From IMG/VR virus record IMGVR_UViG_3300009091_000174, positions 1 through 23,643 of that record: DNA of 23,643 bases. The stretch is one strand, 5' to 3'. Position numbers and translations under genes: made by a program. Under the pieces are notes generated by a model. That model worked only from the letters and a program-made list of their open reading frames with translations, searched no databases and was not told where the DNA came from. Positions 1 through 6,515 of this stretch are shown piece by piece. This DNA is from a virus. Position 1 is the stretch's first letter, and the number at the start of each line of letters is the position of its first letter.

Positions 1-194
1 CTGAAGAACACGTCAACGCCCTCTGCCTGCGGAATGGTCCTGGGGGCCATGCCTGGGTAGTTGAGCGGACGCCCCTCGTGCCAGGTGCCTGTCTTTCTGT
101 CCAGTGTGGGCAAGAAGATGGTGCCTGGAGCAGAGGCGCGCCAGATCATGTTGGGCAAGTCCATGTTGATGAACTGCGTTGTCTTGTCTGCCAC
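1..194 (-). CDS. Hypothetical phage protein, 3' end cut off by window edge
   Basis: A leftward reading frame of 64 codons starts with GTG at 194 and stays open to the left edge, so the C-terminus is missing. The start is chosen because a very strong SD (AAAGGAGGT) sits 6 bases upstream. The visible protein begins VADKTTQFINMDLPNMIWRA and is rich in Pro, Gly and aromatic residues. It has no signal peptide, membrane segment or motif that I recognise. It diverges from the replication block and shares a 77-base promoter region with it. The family is unknown; a virion or accessory role would be a guess. That it is coding rests on the SD and the uninterrupted frame. Confidence 0.6.
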   Translation of the reverse strand, partial: MADKTTQFINMDLPNMIWRASAPGTIFLPTLDRKTGTWHEGRPLNYPGMAPRTIPQAEGVDVFF

Positions 195-271
195 GGGAAT
201 ACCTCCTTTGGTTGTGGCGTTACTACTATCAACAGCAACGCACGTTAGCGTATTCCCGAAAGGAGGTAACG
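194..271. promoter_or_regulatory. Divergent intergenic region with 8-bp inverted repeat
   Basis: This region separates the leftward gene ending its 5' side at 194 from the rightward gene starting at 272. CGGGAATA at 194-201 and TATTCCCG at 251-258 form an inverted repeat centred near 226, just beside the two start regions. A second, shorter pair is GCGTT at 217-221 and AACGC at 237-241. TACTAT at 224-229 could be a rightward -10 box but has no convincing -35 partner. Both flanking genes need a promoter here, so an operator or paired promoters is a reasonable inference. No transcription start can be fixed by eye. Confidence 0.4.
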
Positions 272-601
272 ATGGTGACGCCAGTCAGGCCAGCAGTCTT
301 CACGCTCTGTGAGTGGCAGAAGGAGGCTGGCAAGATGACTCTGCGAGAAGCGGTCGAGTGGTACAAGTACGTGGCACGTGCTGACATCGGCACGCCCACT
401 GGCTCAGAGGTCGAGTACCTCAACAAGCGGTGGGGTGCACTCATCACGGAGATCGCTGCACGAGAGGGAGTGCCTGCGGGCCTGCTCTCGTACATGCTCA
501 ACGAGATCGCCACCCAAGAGCTAAAGCTCATGGAAGTGGCCAAGGAAGAAACGGAGGTGGCACTCAGCTATGGCCAACCCAAGCAAGAAGAAGGGGACTG
601 A
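272..601 (+). CDS. Hypothetical protein, first gene of the rightward early block
   Basis: 109 aa. An in-frame ATG exists at 179, but the start is set at 272 because GAAAGGAGGTAACG lies directly before it and 179 would overlap the divergent gene. The protein is mostly helical and soluble (for example the stretch LREAVEWYKYVARAD near residues 27-41), with a charged, glutamate-rich C-terminus ending QPKQEEGD. No known domain is recognised. Its 3' end overlaps the next gene, a PD-(D/E)XK nuclease, by 32 bases in another frame, so the two are probably translated from one mRNA. A role beside the nuclease, such as a small accessory or DNA-binding factor, is possible but not shown. Confidence 0.7.
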   Translation: MVTPVRPAVFTLCEWQKEAGKMTLREAVEWYKYVARADIGTPTGSEVEYLNKRWGALITEIAAREGVPAGLLSYMLNEIATQELKLMEVAKEETEVALSYGQPKQEEGD

Positions 602-926
602 GTACGAAGTTTTTGTGCTGGAAAAAATCCTTCGCCCTATTTGGCCTCACGCTGTCAGGGTGTCGAACACACTCGGTCGAAACGACCGGGGAGACTTTTT
701 TTCCGGAACAGACTCATGGGTGGTTGAGGCCAAGAAGTGGGATGCATGGGCACTGCCTGCATGGATCAGAGTCGTTCGCAAGAAAGCAGGCAGTAGACCA
801 TGGTGCATCATCACAGCGCAGGACAGGCGCAAGCTACCAGGCGACTACGTGGTGATGCCCGCACAACAGTGGAGTGACATGATGCGCGAGCTATCTGTCC
901 TGCGTGCGCTAACACGGAAGGTATAA
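570..926 (+). CDS. PD-(D/E)XK nuclease, Holliday-junction-resolvase-like
   Basis: 118 aa, the usual size of small phage endonucleases of this fold. The core reads as an N-terminal helix with E11 and E18, then GRNDRGDF with D42, then a strand ending in E53-A-K55 (VVEAKK). This is the D...ExK metal-binding signature of the PD-(D/E)XK superfamily. Related phage proteins are annotated as Holliday junction resolvases or RecB-like endonucleases that resolve branched DNA before packaging. The rest is basic, as expected for DNA binding. An SD (GGAGGT, about 10 bases upstream) lies inside the preceding gene, which it overlaps by 32 bases. The fold assignment is firm; the exact substrate is inferred and another structure-specific endonuclease role is possible. 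Confidence 0.7.
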   Translation: MANPSKKKGTEYEVFVLEKILRPIWPHAVRVSNTLGRNDRGDFFSGTDSWVVEAKKWDAWALPAWIRVVRKKAGSRPWCIITAQDRRKLPGDYVVMPAQQWSDMMRELSVLRALTRKV

Positions 927-933
927 TCACACC
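922..933 (+). promoter_or_regulatory. Candidate leaderless promoter: TATAAT six bases before ATG
   Basis: A perfect TATAAT at 922-927 overlaps the end of the upstream nuclease gene and is followed by six bases (CACACC) and the ATG at 934. Transcription would start at or next to the A of the ATG, giving a leaderless mRNA. The only SD-like bases (GGAAGG, 916-921) are 12 bases away, which is far. No clear -35 box is present. Confidence 0.5.
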
Positions 934-1662
934 ATGGCGCTAACCGAAGAGCAACAAGAGATGGTGGACGACTACCACCGCTCAGGATGTGGCGCACGTC
1001 TCATCTCCAGGTACACAGGCATCTCGTATGCGCGTGTGCGCAGGTACCTTGAGAAGAGTGGCGTCTCACATCAGTGGGCAAAGGACCCAACACGCACAGC
1101 CCCGCCTAAGAGCAACGATCTGAAGCCGCTGCCTCTCCGTGTCCTCGTGTGGGACATTGAGACCACCGATCTTAGGTCCGACCTCGGGTTGCTGTTGTGT
1201 GTGGGGTTCTTGGACCTCACGACCGGCGAACTCGTAAGCAAGAGTGTAGCTGACTTCGGACACGACGAGCGTGCCCTGGTGTCGTGGGTCAAGGAGGTGG
1301 TTGAGTCTGCCGACATCCTGATCGGGCACAACAGCCTGGGGTTCGACAAGAACTTCATCAACGGTGTGCTCGCCAGGCACAAGTTGACTCCGCTACCACA
1401 GCGGATTCACTACGACACCTACCAGATAGCACGCAACGGGTTCAAGGGCATCCCATCCTCGTACTCGCTGCGCAATCTGGCCGACTTCTTCGGGCTGGAA
1501 GAGCAGAAGGACACTGCCATGAGCAAGTCCGTGTGGAGGACTGCTCCGGTGGATGCTGAAGCCCTGAAACGCCTGAAGTACCACTGCGAACAGGATGTGC
1601 GGGTGACTGCCCAACTGTGGCAGACCATCAAGCCGTACCTGTTCCTCTGGCGAGGCCGCTAA
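934..1662 (+). CDS. HTH-DEDD (DnaQ/RNase H-like) 3'-5' exonuclease
   Basis: 242 aa with two parts. Residues about 3-45 look like a resolvase/transposase-type helix-turn-helix (GARLISRYTGISYARVRRYL). From residue 68 a DEDD exonuclease follows. Exo I is VWDIETT (D74, E76) and Exo II is IGHNSLGFD (N133, D138). Exo III is KYHCEQDV with D221. Exo III is odd: the residue four before D221, where DEDDy enzymes have Tyr, is His217, with Tyr216 beside it. The family removes 3' nucleotides from DNA or RNA. The neighbours are a branched-DNA nuclease and, beyond the 1698-3167 cassette, a DNA polymerase, so a role in DNA replication or repair is likely. The HTH may target the nuclease to DNA or make the protein a regulator; this is inference. 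It has its own leaderless-type promoter. Confidence 0.78.
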   Translation: MALTEEQQEMVDDYHRSGCGARLISRYTGISYARVRRYLEKSGVSHQWAKDPTRTAPPKSNDLKPLPLRVLVWDIETTDLRSDLGLLLCVGFLDLTTGELVSKSVADFGHDERALVSWVKEVVESADILIGHNSLGFDKNFINGVLARHKLTPLPQRIHYDTYQIARNGFKGIPSSYSLRNLADFFGLEEQKDTAMSKSVWRTAPVDAEALKRLKYHCEQDVRVTAQLWQTIKPYLFLWRGR

Positions 1663-1664
1663 GC

Positions 1665-1673
1665 TGGTACACT
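1665..1673 (+). promoter_or_regulatory. Extended -10 promoter (TGGTACACT) of the virion-gene cassette
   Basis: TGG followed by TACACT (1668-1673) starts three bases after the stop codon of the exonuclease gene and 24 bases before the ATG at 1698. A strong SD (GAAAGGAGG) lies between them. Extended -10 promoters (TGn before the hexamer) work without a -35 box, and none is seen. The same TGnTACACT pattern occurs upstream of the leftward scaffold-capsid genes (18646-18654) and before the gene starting at 15697. Confidence 0.45.
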
Positions 1674-1697
1674 ACCAAACGGAAAGGAGGGAAACAC

Positions 1698-2687
1698 ATG
1701 GCGAAACTCTTTGCAAAGAAGCGAGCTAGTCTCGCTCACGGTGGTGCACCCCGTTACTCAGAGGCTGCAGTGTTCGATGCCTACGGGCGCTCGAATCACT
1801 TCGTCACCGCAGCTAACCTGACTGCAATGCTTGCTGACAACCCCGACCTCATTGAGATCGGAGCTGTGGGTGGACAGTATGACTCAACTGCTGGCAATGC
1901 CACGCTGACGTTGACTGTACCTACTGGCAAGTACTGGCGATTGATTGGCTTCGGGTATCACCTGACTACGGATGCGAACGTGGCTAACCGGCAGGTAGTG
2001 GTTGCACCTAGCACCTCTGCCCCCGTTGCGTTCAGCACGATCACATTCCCGGTAAGGGCTGCGTCTGGCACCCAGAATGGTTTCTGCCTGTTCGAGTCGG
2101 AGTACCCCAACATCGTTGGGGATATCACCGGCGCAACAGGTGGTAAGACTGTTCGTGGTGTTGGTACGTGCTCCACGTGCAGTGTGTCGATGGTGACAAA
2201 CCCCACTACTGGGGACACAGTGACTATCGCAGGTATCAAGTACACGTTCCTAGATACCTTCGTGGACGCTGAACACAACATCCACATTGGTGCAGCGGCT
2301 GCGAACTCGCAGACCAACCTACTCAATGCCATCGAAGGCGTAGCTGGCGGTACCCCCGGTACTGACTACTACACCAGTGAAGTGGCTCACCCGTACGTTG
2401 AGGTGCCTCTTGCTGCGTGGTCTGGGAACGTCCTGACTTGTCAGGCGCGCTACCCAGGCACGTGGATCGAGGACACCATCACGTACCCGGTGGCCGAGAC
2501 CTTCACTGATCCCACGGACCACGTCCATGCCTTCAGTGGTGGTGTTGATGCTGGCTTCCCAGTAGACGGTGGCTATCTCGGCCCCGGTGAGAAGCTGGTG
2601 GCTACGGTTACCAACGGTGTGGCTGGTGACACGCTGCAGACGTGGGTAACGTACCTTCAGTACGACAACGACCCAAGACCAGCTTGA
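1698..2687 (+). CDS. Putative virion (decoration or fibre) protein with inserted domain
   Basis: 329 aa. The start at 1698 follows GGAAAGGAGGGAAACAC; the in-frame ATG at 1617 lies inside the upstream gene and is rejected. The N-terminus is basic (AKLFAKKRASLAHGG). A beta-rich stretch (LTLTVPTGKYWRLIGFGYH) follows and seems to be completed near the C-terminus (GPGEKLVATVTNGVAGDTLQ). Between them sits a module reading TGDTVTIAGIKYTF, then NIHIGAAAANSQTNLLNAIEG. That pattern recurs in many phage structural proteins. The composition (Thr, Val, Gly, Ala rich, few charges) fits a virion surface protein. It is odd in lying among replication genes rather than with the leftward structural genes. The exact role (decoration, fibre or head protein) cannot be decided from sequence. 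Confidence 0.6.
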   Translation: MAKLFAKKRASLAHGGAPRYSEAAVFDAYGRSNHFVTAANLTAMLADNPDLIEIGAVGGQYDSTAGNATLTLTVPTGKYWRLIGFGYHLTTDANVANRQVVVAPSTSAPVAFSTITFPVRAASGTQNGFCLFESEYPNIVGDITGATGGKTVRGVGTCSTCSVSMVTNPTTGDTVTIAGIKYTFLDTFVDAEHNIHIGAAAANSQTNLLNAIEGVAGGTPGTDYYTSEVAHPYVEVPLAAWSGNVLTCQARYPGTWIEDTITYPVAETFTDPTDHVHAFSGGVDAGFPVDGGYLGPGEKLVATVTNGVAGDTLQTWVTYLQYDNDPRPA

Positions 2688-2702
2688 TAAGGAGGTGACA
2701 AC

Positions 2703-3167
2703 ATGGCTTACAAAGGACCAACTTCTTGGTATGTAAAACCAGGAGTGGACGTCAACGTGCCGGGCGCAACAGCTGCTCAGGTAGCTGCAGGCTACGGCAA
2801 GCTGGAAAGCAACGACTCCTCGGGCATCATCTTGGTGGACGAGGTCACGTACTCCACAGCTGACGACCATCTCCCCGGCCTGGGTGCCGTACGAGTGGAC
2901 TATGAGGGCGAGGACGAGGCCATCACTGATGGCACAGTCCAGACCTTCACGATTCTGAAGGCGTTCTACGTAGTGAATGACAGTGCTGAAACCATTCTCA
3001 ACATCTACGACACGAGCGCTGCAGGCACTCTACTGTTCGGACCCATCACGCTGGAAGCCAGTAAGGAACGCATCATCGTGTTCCCAACGCCCCTGGTGAG
3101 TGTGGGAGGAATCTTCTTCTCCACTCCTACAGGTGCACTGGCAAGCGGCGCAATGATCGGAGCGTAA
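2703..3167 (+). CDS. Putative small virion protein, beta-rich
   Basis: 154 aa with an SD (AAGGAGG) 7 bases before the ATG and 15 bases after the preceding gene, so the two are clearly co-transcribed. The N-terminus reads MAYKGPTSWYVKPGVDVNVP. The rest is beta-rich and hydrophobic, with a C-terminal half (ILKAFYVVNDSAETILNIYD, then GGIFFSTPTGALASGAMIGA) typical of small phage capsid- or tail-associated proteins. Phage structural genes often end in this sort of accessory beta protein, but no named family is recognised. There is no signal peptide and no clear membrane helix. A terminator follows directly, so this gene closes the two-gene cassette. Confidence 0.6.
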   Translation: MAYKGPTSWYVKPGVDVNVPGATAAQVAAGYGKLESNDSSGIILVDEVTYSTADDHLPGLGAVRVDYEGEDEAITDGTVQTFTILKAFYVVNDSAETILNIYDTSAAGTLLFGPITLEASKERIIVFPTPLVSVGGIFFSTPTGALASGAMIGA

Positions 3168-3184
3168 TCTCCTTGCGAGCACTG

Positions 3185-3220
3185 GAGGGGGCGGGAATAA
3201 ACCCCCGCCCCTTCTTGTTG
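3185..3220 (+). terminator. Rho-independent-type terminator after the virion-gene cassette
   Basis: GGGGCGGG (3188-3195) pairs with CCCGCCCC (3204-3211) around the 8-base loop AATAAACC. The stem extends outward by one G-T and two further pairs. The downstream bases TTCTTGTTGT form a weak T-rich tail. It lies 18 bases after the stop codon of the small virion protein and just before the polymerase gene. Confidence 0.75.
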
Positions 3221-3228
3221 TACCCGAT

Positions 3229-5535
3229 ATGAGCGCAGTACCACCTGAAGGCACCACTGACGCCACGTGGGCCGTCATCGGGGAGGCTCCTGGCTTCCAC
3301 GAAGATCAAGAAGGGCGTCCATTCGTAGGCAAGTCGGGACAGCTCCTGCGGGAGAACCTGACACGAGTGGGGTTGGATCCAGCTAGTGGTTGGATCACCA
3401 ACGTGGTCAAAGAAAGACCACCTTACAACCGCACACCTAGAGCCAAGGAAGTCAAGGCTTCGCTTCCGTCCCTGGTAGAGGAACTCCGCGCTCTCCCTAA
3501 CCTGAAGTATGTGCTTCTGGTAGGTGGGGTTGCTCTACAGGCTATCTCTGGCCTCACCGGGATCACCTCACACAGAGGCATGGTGAAGGGACGGCGCAAG
3601 GAAGCAGCGGGGCTGGAAGGGTTGACGTTCTTCGCCACTATCCACCCCGCTGCTGTCCTTCGCAACGAGAACTACTACAACGGCTGGCTTCAGGACCTGG
3701 CTGCCTTCGCACAGCTGGTGCAAGAGAAGAAGGAGTACTACCAGATCATCCATGTGGTAGACCGCATCGGCTACGAGGCATTCAAGCTGAGTGTGCAGCC
3801 CACGGGTGCCCTGGACATCGAGACCACGATTGGCGACCCCTTCCGAGAGGACGTTAAGCTGGTGAGTGTCGCTGTTACTTTCGATGGGTACCGGGCATTC
3901 GTATTCTCTGGCGACGATGAATGGTTGCGCCGTGCCAAGTCCACACTAGAGAGTGTGGGCTGGATCATGCACAACGGGTACTTCGACGTGATGATGATGC
4001 ACCGGTTCGGGTTCAACCTGCACCTCAAGCATGACACCATGGCGATGGCGTACCTGCTCCATGAGAACGAGCGTAAGAGCCTGGAGGTGCTGTCCTCTGT
4101 GTGGCTGGGTCTGCCACCATACAAGGACGTGGACTACGAGCACATCATGGACGAGCCGCTTGAGAAGGTAATCGAGATGAATGGGAAGGACACGTTGCGC
4201 ACCTACAACCTGTTCCGTCCCCTTGCCGACGCCCTGAACAGGGACGCCGACGCTAGCCGCACCTATCAGTGGCTGCTCCTGCCCGCCATCCGCTCGTTGA
4301 TCCGGGTGACGGAGAATGGAGTACCCATTGACAAGGAGAGGCTGGGCAAGCTCACTGCTGAGGTGGCTGAGAAGGTGCTTGGACTGGAGACTACCCTGAT
4401 GGCTACTGTCCCGGAGCCTGACCCAGACGTGTACCCAAAAGGCTGGCCTGACTCCCGGTTCAATCCTCAGTCGCCAAAGCAGGTTGCGCACATCCTGTAC
4501 GACCAGTGGAAGTACCCGGTGCTGCAGTACACAGACACCGGCCAACCCAGTACGTCAGAGGATGTGCTGCGCCAGCTAGAAGCACAGACTGGCAACGAGT
4601 GGCTGTCCACTCTCGTGGACTGGAGGGGGTGGCGAAAAATCTTGAGCAGCTATCTGGAATCATGGCCTGATCTCACTGACAACAAGGGCTACCTGCATCC
4701 TAGGTACAAGCCTCTGTTCGTTGTCACTGGCAGACTGTCGAGTGAGAACCCCAACATCCAGAACGTCCCCCGTATCCCTGCCATCAGGGACGTGTTTGGT
4801 GGGGTGTCTGGGTACACCTGGGTGAAGGCAGACTACAGCCAGATCGAGCTGCGTATTGCAGCGTGGCTAGCCAACGAGCCTGTCATGCTACAGAGCTATC
4901 GCTCAGGGAGGGATCTGCACATGGTCACAGCCAAGCGCGTGCTTGGACAGGAGACCAAGTCAGCCCGGCAGGTAGCCAAGACCCTGAACTTCGGGCTGCT
5001 GTACGGGGCTGGGCCTGGCACCCTGCAGCGTGTGGCACGCAACGATTTCAACATGGACATCGGTGATGATGAGGCCAGGATGTACCACGACGCCTTCTTC
5101 ATGGCATACCCACGCCTGCGCCAGTGGCACAAGGATCAGGAGGCTCTCATCAAGCGCACGGGACGCAGCGTGTCTCCTCTCGGGAGGGTGCGGCACCTTC
5201 CCGATGCTCAATCAGCGGACAAGGACCTGGCGCACAAGGCGGTGCGGGAGGGCATCAACCACCCGGTACAGTCCTTTGCCAGTGACATGCTGCTCATGAA
5301 TCTGTCACGGGTAGAGGCTAAGTTGGAGGGCACCGGAGCGAAGATCATCGCTGAGGTGCACGACGAGATGGATCTTATCGTCCCAGACGATAAGGTTGAT
5401 AAGGTCGTGGAGATAGTCAAGGAGACAATGGAAGACACCAGCTGGCTTGGGCAGTGGGGAATAGAGCTGACCGTGCCGGTTGTTGTAGAGATCACAACCG
5501 GGACCCACTGGGGGTCCTTGAAGGAGAGAGAATGA
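3229..5535 (+). CDS. Fused uracil-DNA glycosylase / 3'-5' exonuclease / family A DNA polymerase
   Basis: 768 aa replicative polymerase in three parts. Residues 1-165 resemble family 4 uracil-DNA glycosylases: GEAPGFHED (18-26), RPFVGKSGQLL, NVVKERPPYN (58-67) and TIHPAAVLR with H139. The Fe-S cysteines of that family are absent; E62 sits where Cys is usual and no N-terminal Cys pair exists. Residues 190-330 form a DEDD exonuclease: D196/E198, N249/D253, D321. The usual Exo III Tyr is Met317. Residues 340-768 are the polymerase: motif A DYSQIELR (D535), O-helix R580-K584-F588-Y592, motif C HDE (711-713). Phe588 matches E. coli Pol I Phe762. Similar fusions are known, for example in phage SPO1 polymerase as I recall. 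No SD precedes the ATG, and no in-frame alternative start is better. The next gene overlaps by 4 bases. Confidence 0.93.
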   Translation: MSAVPPEGTTDATWAVIGEAPGFHEDQEGRPFVGKSGQLLRENLTRVGLDPASGWITNVVKERPPYNRTPRAKEVKASLPSLVEELRALPNLKYVLLVGGVALQAISGLTGITSHRGMVKGRRKEAAGLEGLTFFATIHPAAVLRNENYYNGWLQDLAAFAQLVQEKKEYYQIIHVVDRIGYEAFKLSVQPTGALDIETTIGDPFREDVKLVSVAVTFDGYRAFVFSGDDEWLRRAKSTLESVGWIMHNGYFDVMMMHRFGFNLHLKHDTMAMAYLLHENERKSLEVLSSVWLGLPPYKDVDYEHIMDEPLEKVIEMNGKDTLRTYNLFRPLADALNRDADASRTYQWLLLPAIRSLIRVTENGVPIDKERLGKLTAEVAEKVLGLETTLMATVPEPDPDVYPKGWPDSRFNPQSPKQVAHILYDQWKYPVLQYTDTGQPSTSEDVLRQLEAQTGNEWLSTLVDWRGWRKILSSYLESWPDLTDNKGYLHPRYKPLFVVTGRLSSENPNIQNVPRIPAIRDVFGGVSGYTWVKADYSQIELRIAAWLANEPVMLQSYRSGRDLHMVTAKRVLGQETKSARQVAKTLNFGLLYGAGPGTLQRVARNDFNMDIGDDEARMYHDAFFMAYPRLRQWHKDQEALIKRTGRSVSPLGRVRHLPDAQSADKDLAHKAVREGINHPVQSFASDMLLMNLSRVEAKLEGTGAKIIAEVHDEMDLIVPDDKVDKVVEIVKETMEDTSWLGQWGIELTVPVVVEITTGTHWGSLKERE

Positions 5536-6515
5536 GACTTAGCTATTCGGAACTGAGTACCTACCGGCGCTGTCCTCGTGCCTACCGCTACCGTGCGGTA
5601 GAGAAGATCCAGCGAAAGAAGAAGAGCGTCACCCTGTACCTAGGCAGTGCCGTTCATCGACTGATGCTCGCCCACTACATGGGCCAAGACATCAGCCTTG
5701 TATGGGGGGAGATGATGGATGAGGCAGAGAGCAAGACCACTCTGTTTGCTGATGAGCTGGTGCAGGAGCAGGACCTGATCCGTGAGGCCGTCGCCATCGT
5801 GCAACGGTACCTCAACTTCTGGGGCAGTGAGGGGCTGACCGTCCTCCATGTGGAGGAAGAGTTCACCTTGCACAGCTACGGCCTAGAGATGACGTTCACA
5901 CCTGACTTAGTGGTAGAGGCCAGCAATGGCAAGACCAGCACGGTCCTAGTGTTCGACCACAAGACATGCTCCCGGCTGCCTGAAGAGCGCAAGCTGTGGA
6001 CCATGCAGAGCCTGCTTTACTCAGCTGGGGTCAAGCAGATGTACCCCAAGCTGAGTGGGTTCATCTTCAACTACATCCGCAAGAAGGCCCCTACCGTGCC
6101 ACATCTCACCAAGGATGGGCGCATCGCTGACATCGGACGTGTGGATACGGACTACGAGACCCTCTCAGAGTTCATCCAGAAGACGGACCCGAACCTGTTC
6201 AAGGACAAGCTGGTGGCCAGCAGACTGGCATGGCTGCAACCTGTCAACAACTTCTACCGAAGGGACTTCATCCCCTACCGGGAAGCAGCATCACAGCAGG
6301 CACTGGTAGAGGCAGAGGCCACAGCCAAGCAGATTGATGCAGAGATTGACTATCCCCGCACGTACCTAGAGAGCGGCTACATGGACTGTTCACACTGTGA
6401 GTTTCGTAGTATCTGCAACGCAGAGTTGCTAGACTACGACGTGAACACCGTCCTCTCGGAAGAGTACGAGATGCGAGAACCCAAGAACGTCTACGAATCG
6501 GAAGGAGAAGAATGA
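5532..6515 (+). CDS. Cas4/RecB-like PD-(D/E)XK exonuclease with Fe-S cysteines
   Basis: 327 aa, translationally coupled to the polymerase by an ATGA overlap, with SD-like AAGGAGAG upstream. The N-terminus RLSYSELSTYRRCPRAYRYR is the typical start of PD-(D/E)XK proteins of the Cas4/AddB type. Catalytic positions are H42 (GSAVHR), D125 (TPDLVV), D142-x-K144 (FDHKT) and the QxxxY motif Q159-Y163. Four cysteines, C14 plus C286, C289 and C295 (DCSHCEFRSIC), match the 4Fe-4S cluster layout of this family. Phage members process DNA ends to single strands for recombination. With the Sak4-like ATPase next door this suggests an exonuclease-annealase/recombinase pair. There is no sign of CRISPR here, so an adaptation role is not supported. 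Confidence 0.88.
   Translation: MRLSYSELSTYRRCPRAYRYRAVEKIQRKKKSVTLYLGSAVHRLMLAHYMGQDISLVWGEMMDEAESKTTLFADELVQEQDLIREAVAIVQRYLNFWGSEGLTVLHVEEEFTLHSYGLEMTFTPDLVVEASNGKTSTVLVFDHKTCSRLPEERKLWTMQSLLYSAGVKQMYPKLSGFIFNYIRKKAPTVPHLTKDGRIADIGRVDTDYETLSEFIQKTDPNLFKDKLVASRLAWLQPVNNFYRRDFIPYREAASQQALVEAEATAKQIDAEIDYPRTYLESGYMDCSHCEFRSICNAELLDYDVNTVLSEEYEMREPKNVYESEGEE

Noticed and set aside
2319-2870. Leftward open frame of 183 codons across the two virion-like genes
   Set aside because: It is antisense to two genes with strong SDs and spans their junction; the sequence looks like a shadow of Thr/Val-rich coding.
3173-3201. TTGCGA-17-AATAAA as a promoter for the polymerase gene
   Set aside because: Both boxes match the consensus poorly and the -10 part lies in the loop of the terminator hairpin, so chance is as likely. 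The polymerase promoter remains unassigned.
3946-4545. Long leftward open frame (199 codons) opposite the polymerase gene
   Set aside because: It lies wholly antisense to well-supported polymerase motifs, has no SD and no recognisable domain.
5532-6515. Cas4-like gene as a sign of a CRISPR system
   Set aside because: No repeats with spacers and no cas1 or cas2 are visible. Phage Cas4/RecB-like nucleases next to Sak4-type ATPases fit recombination better.
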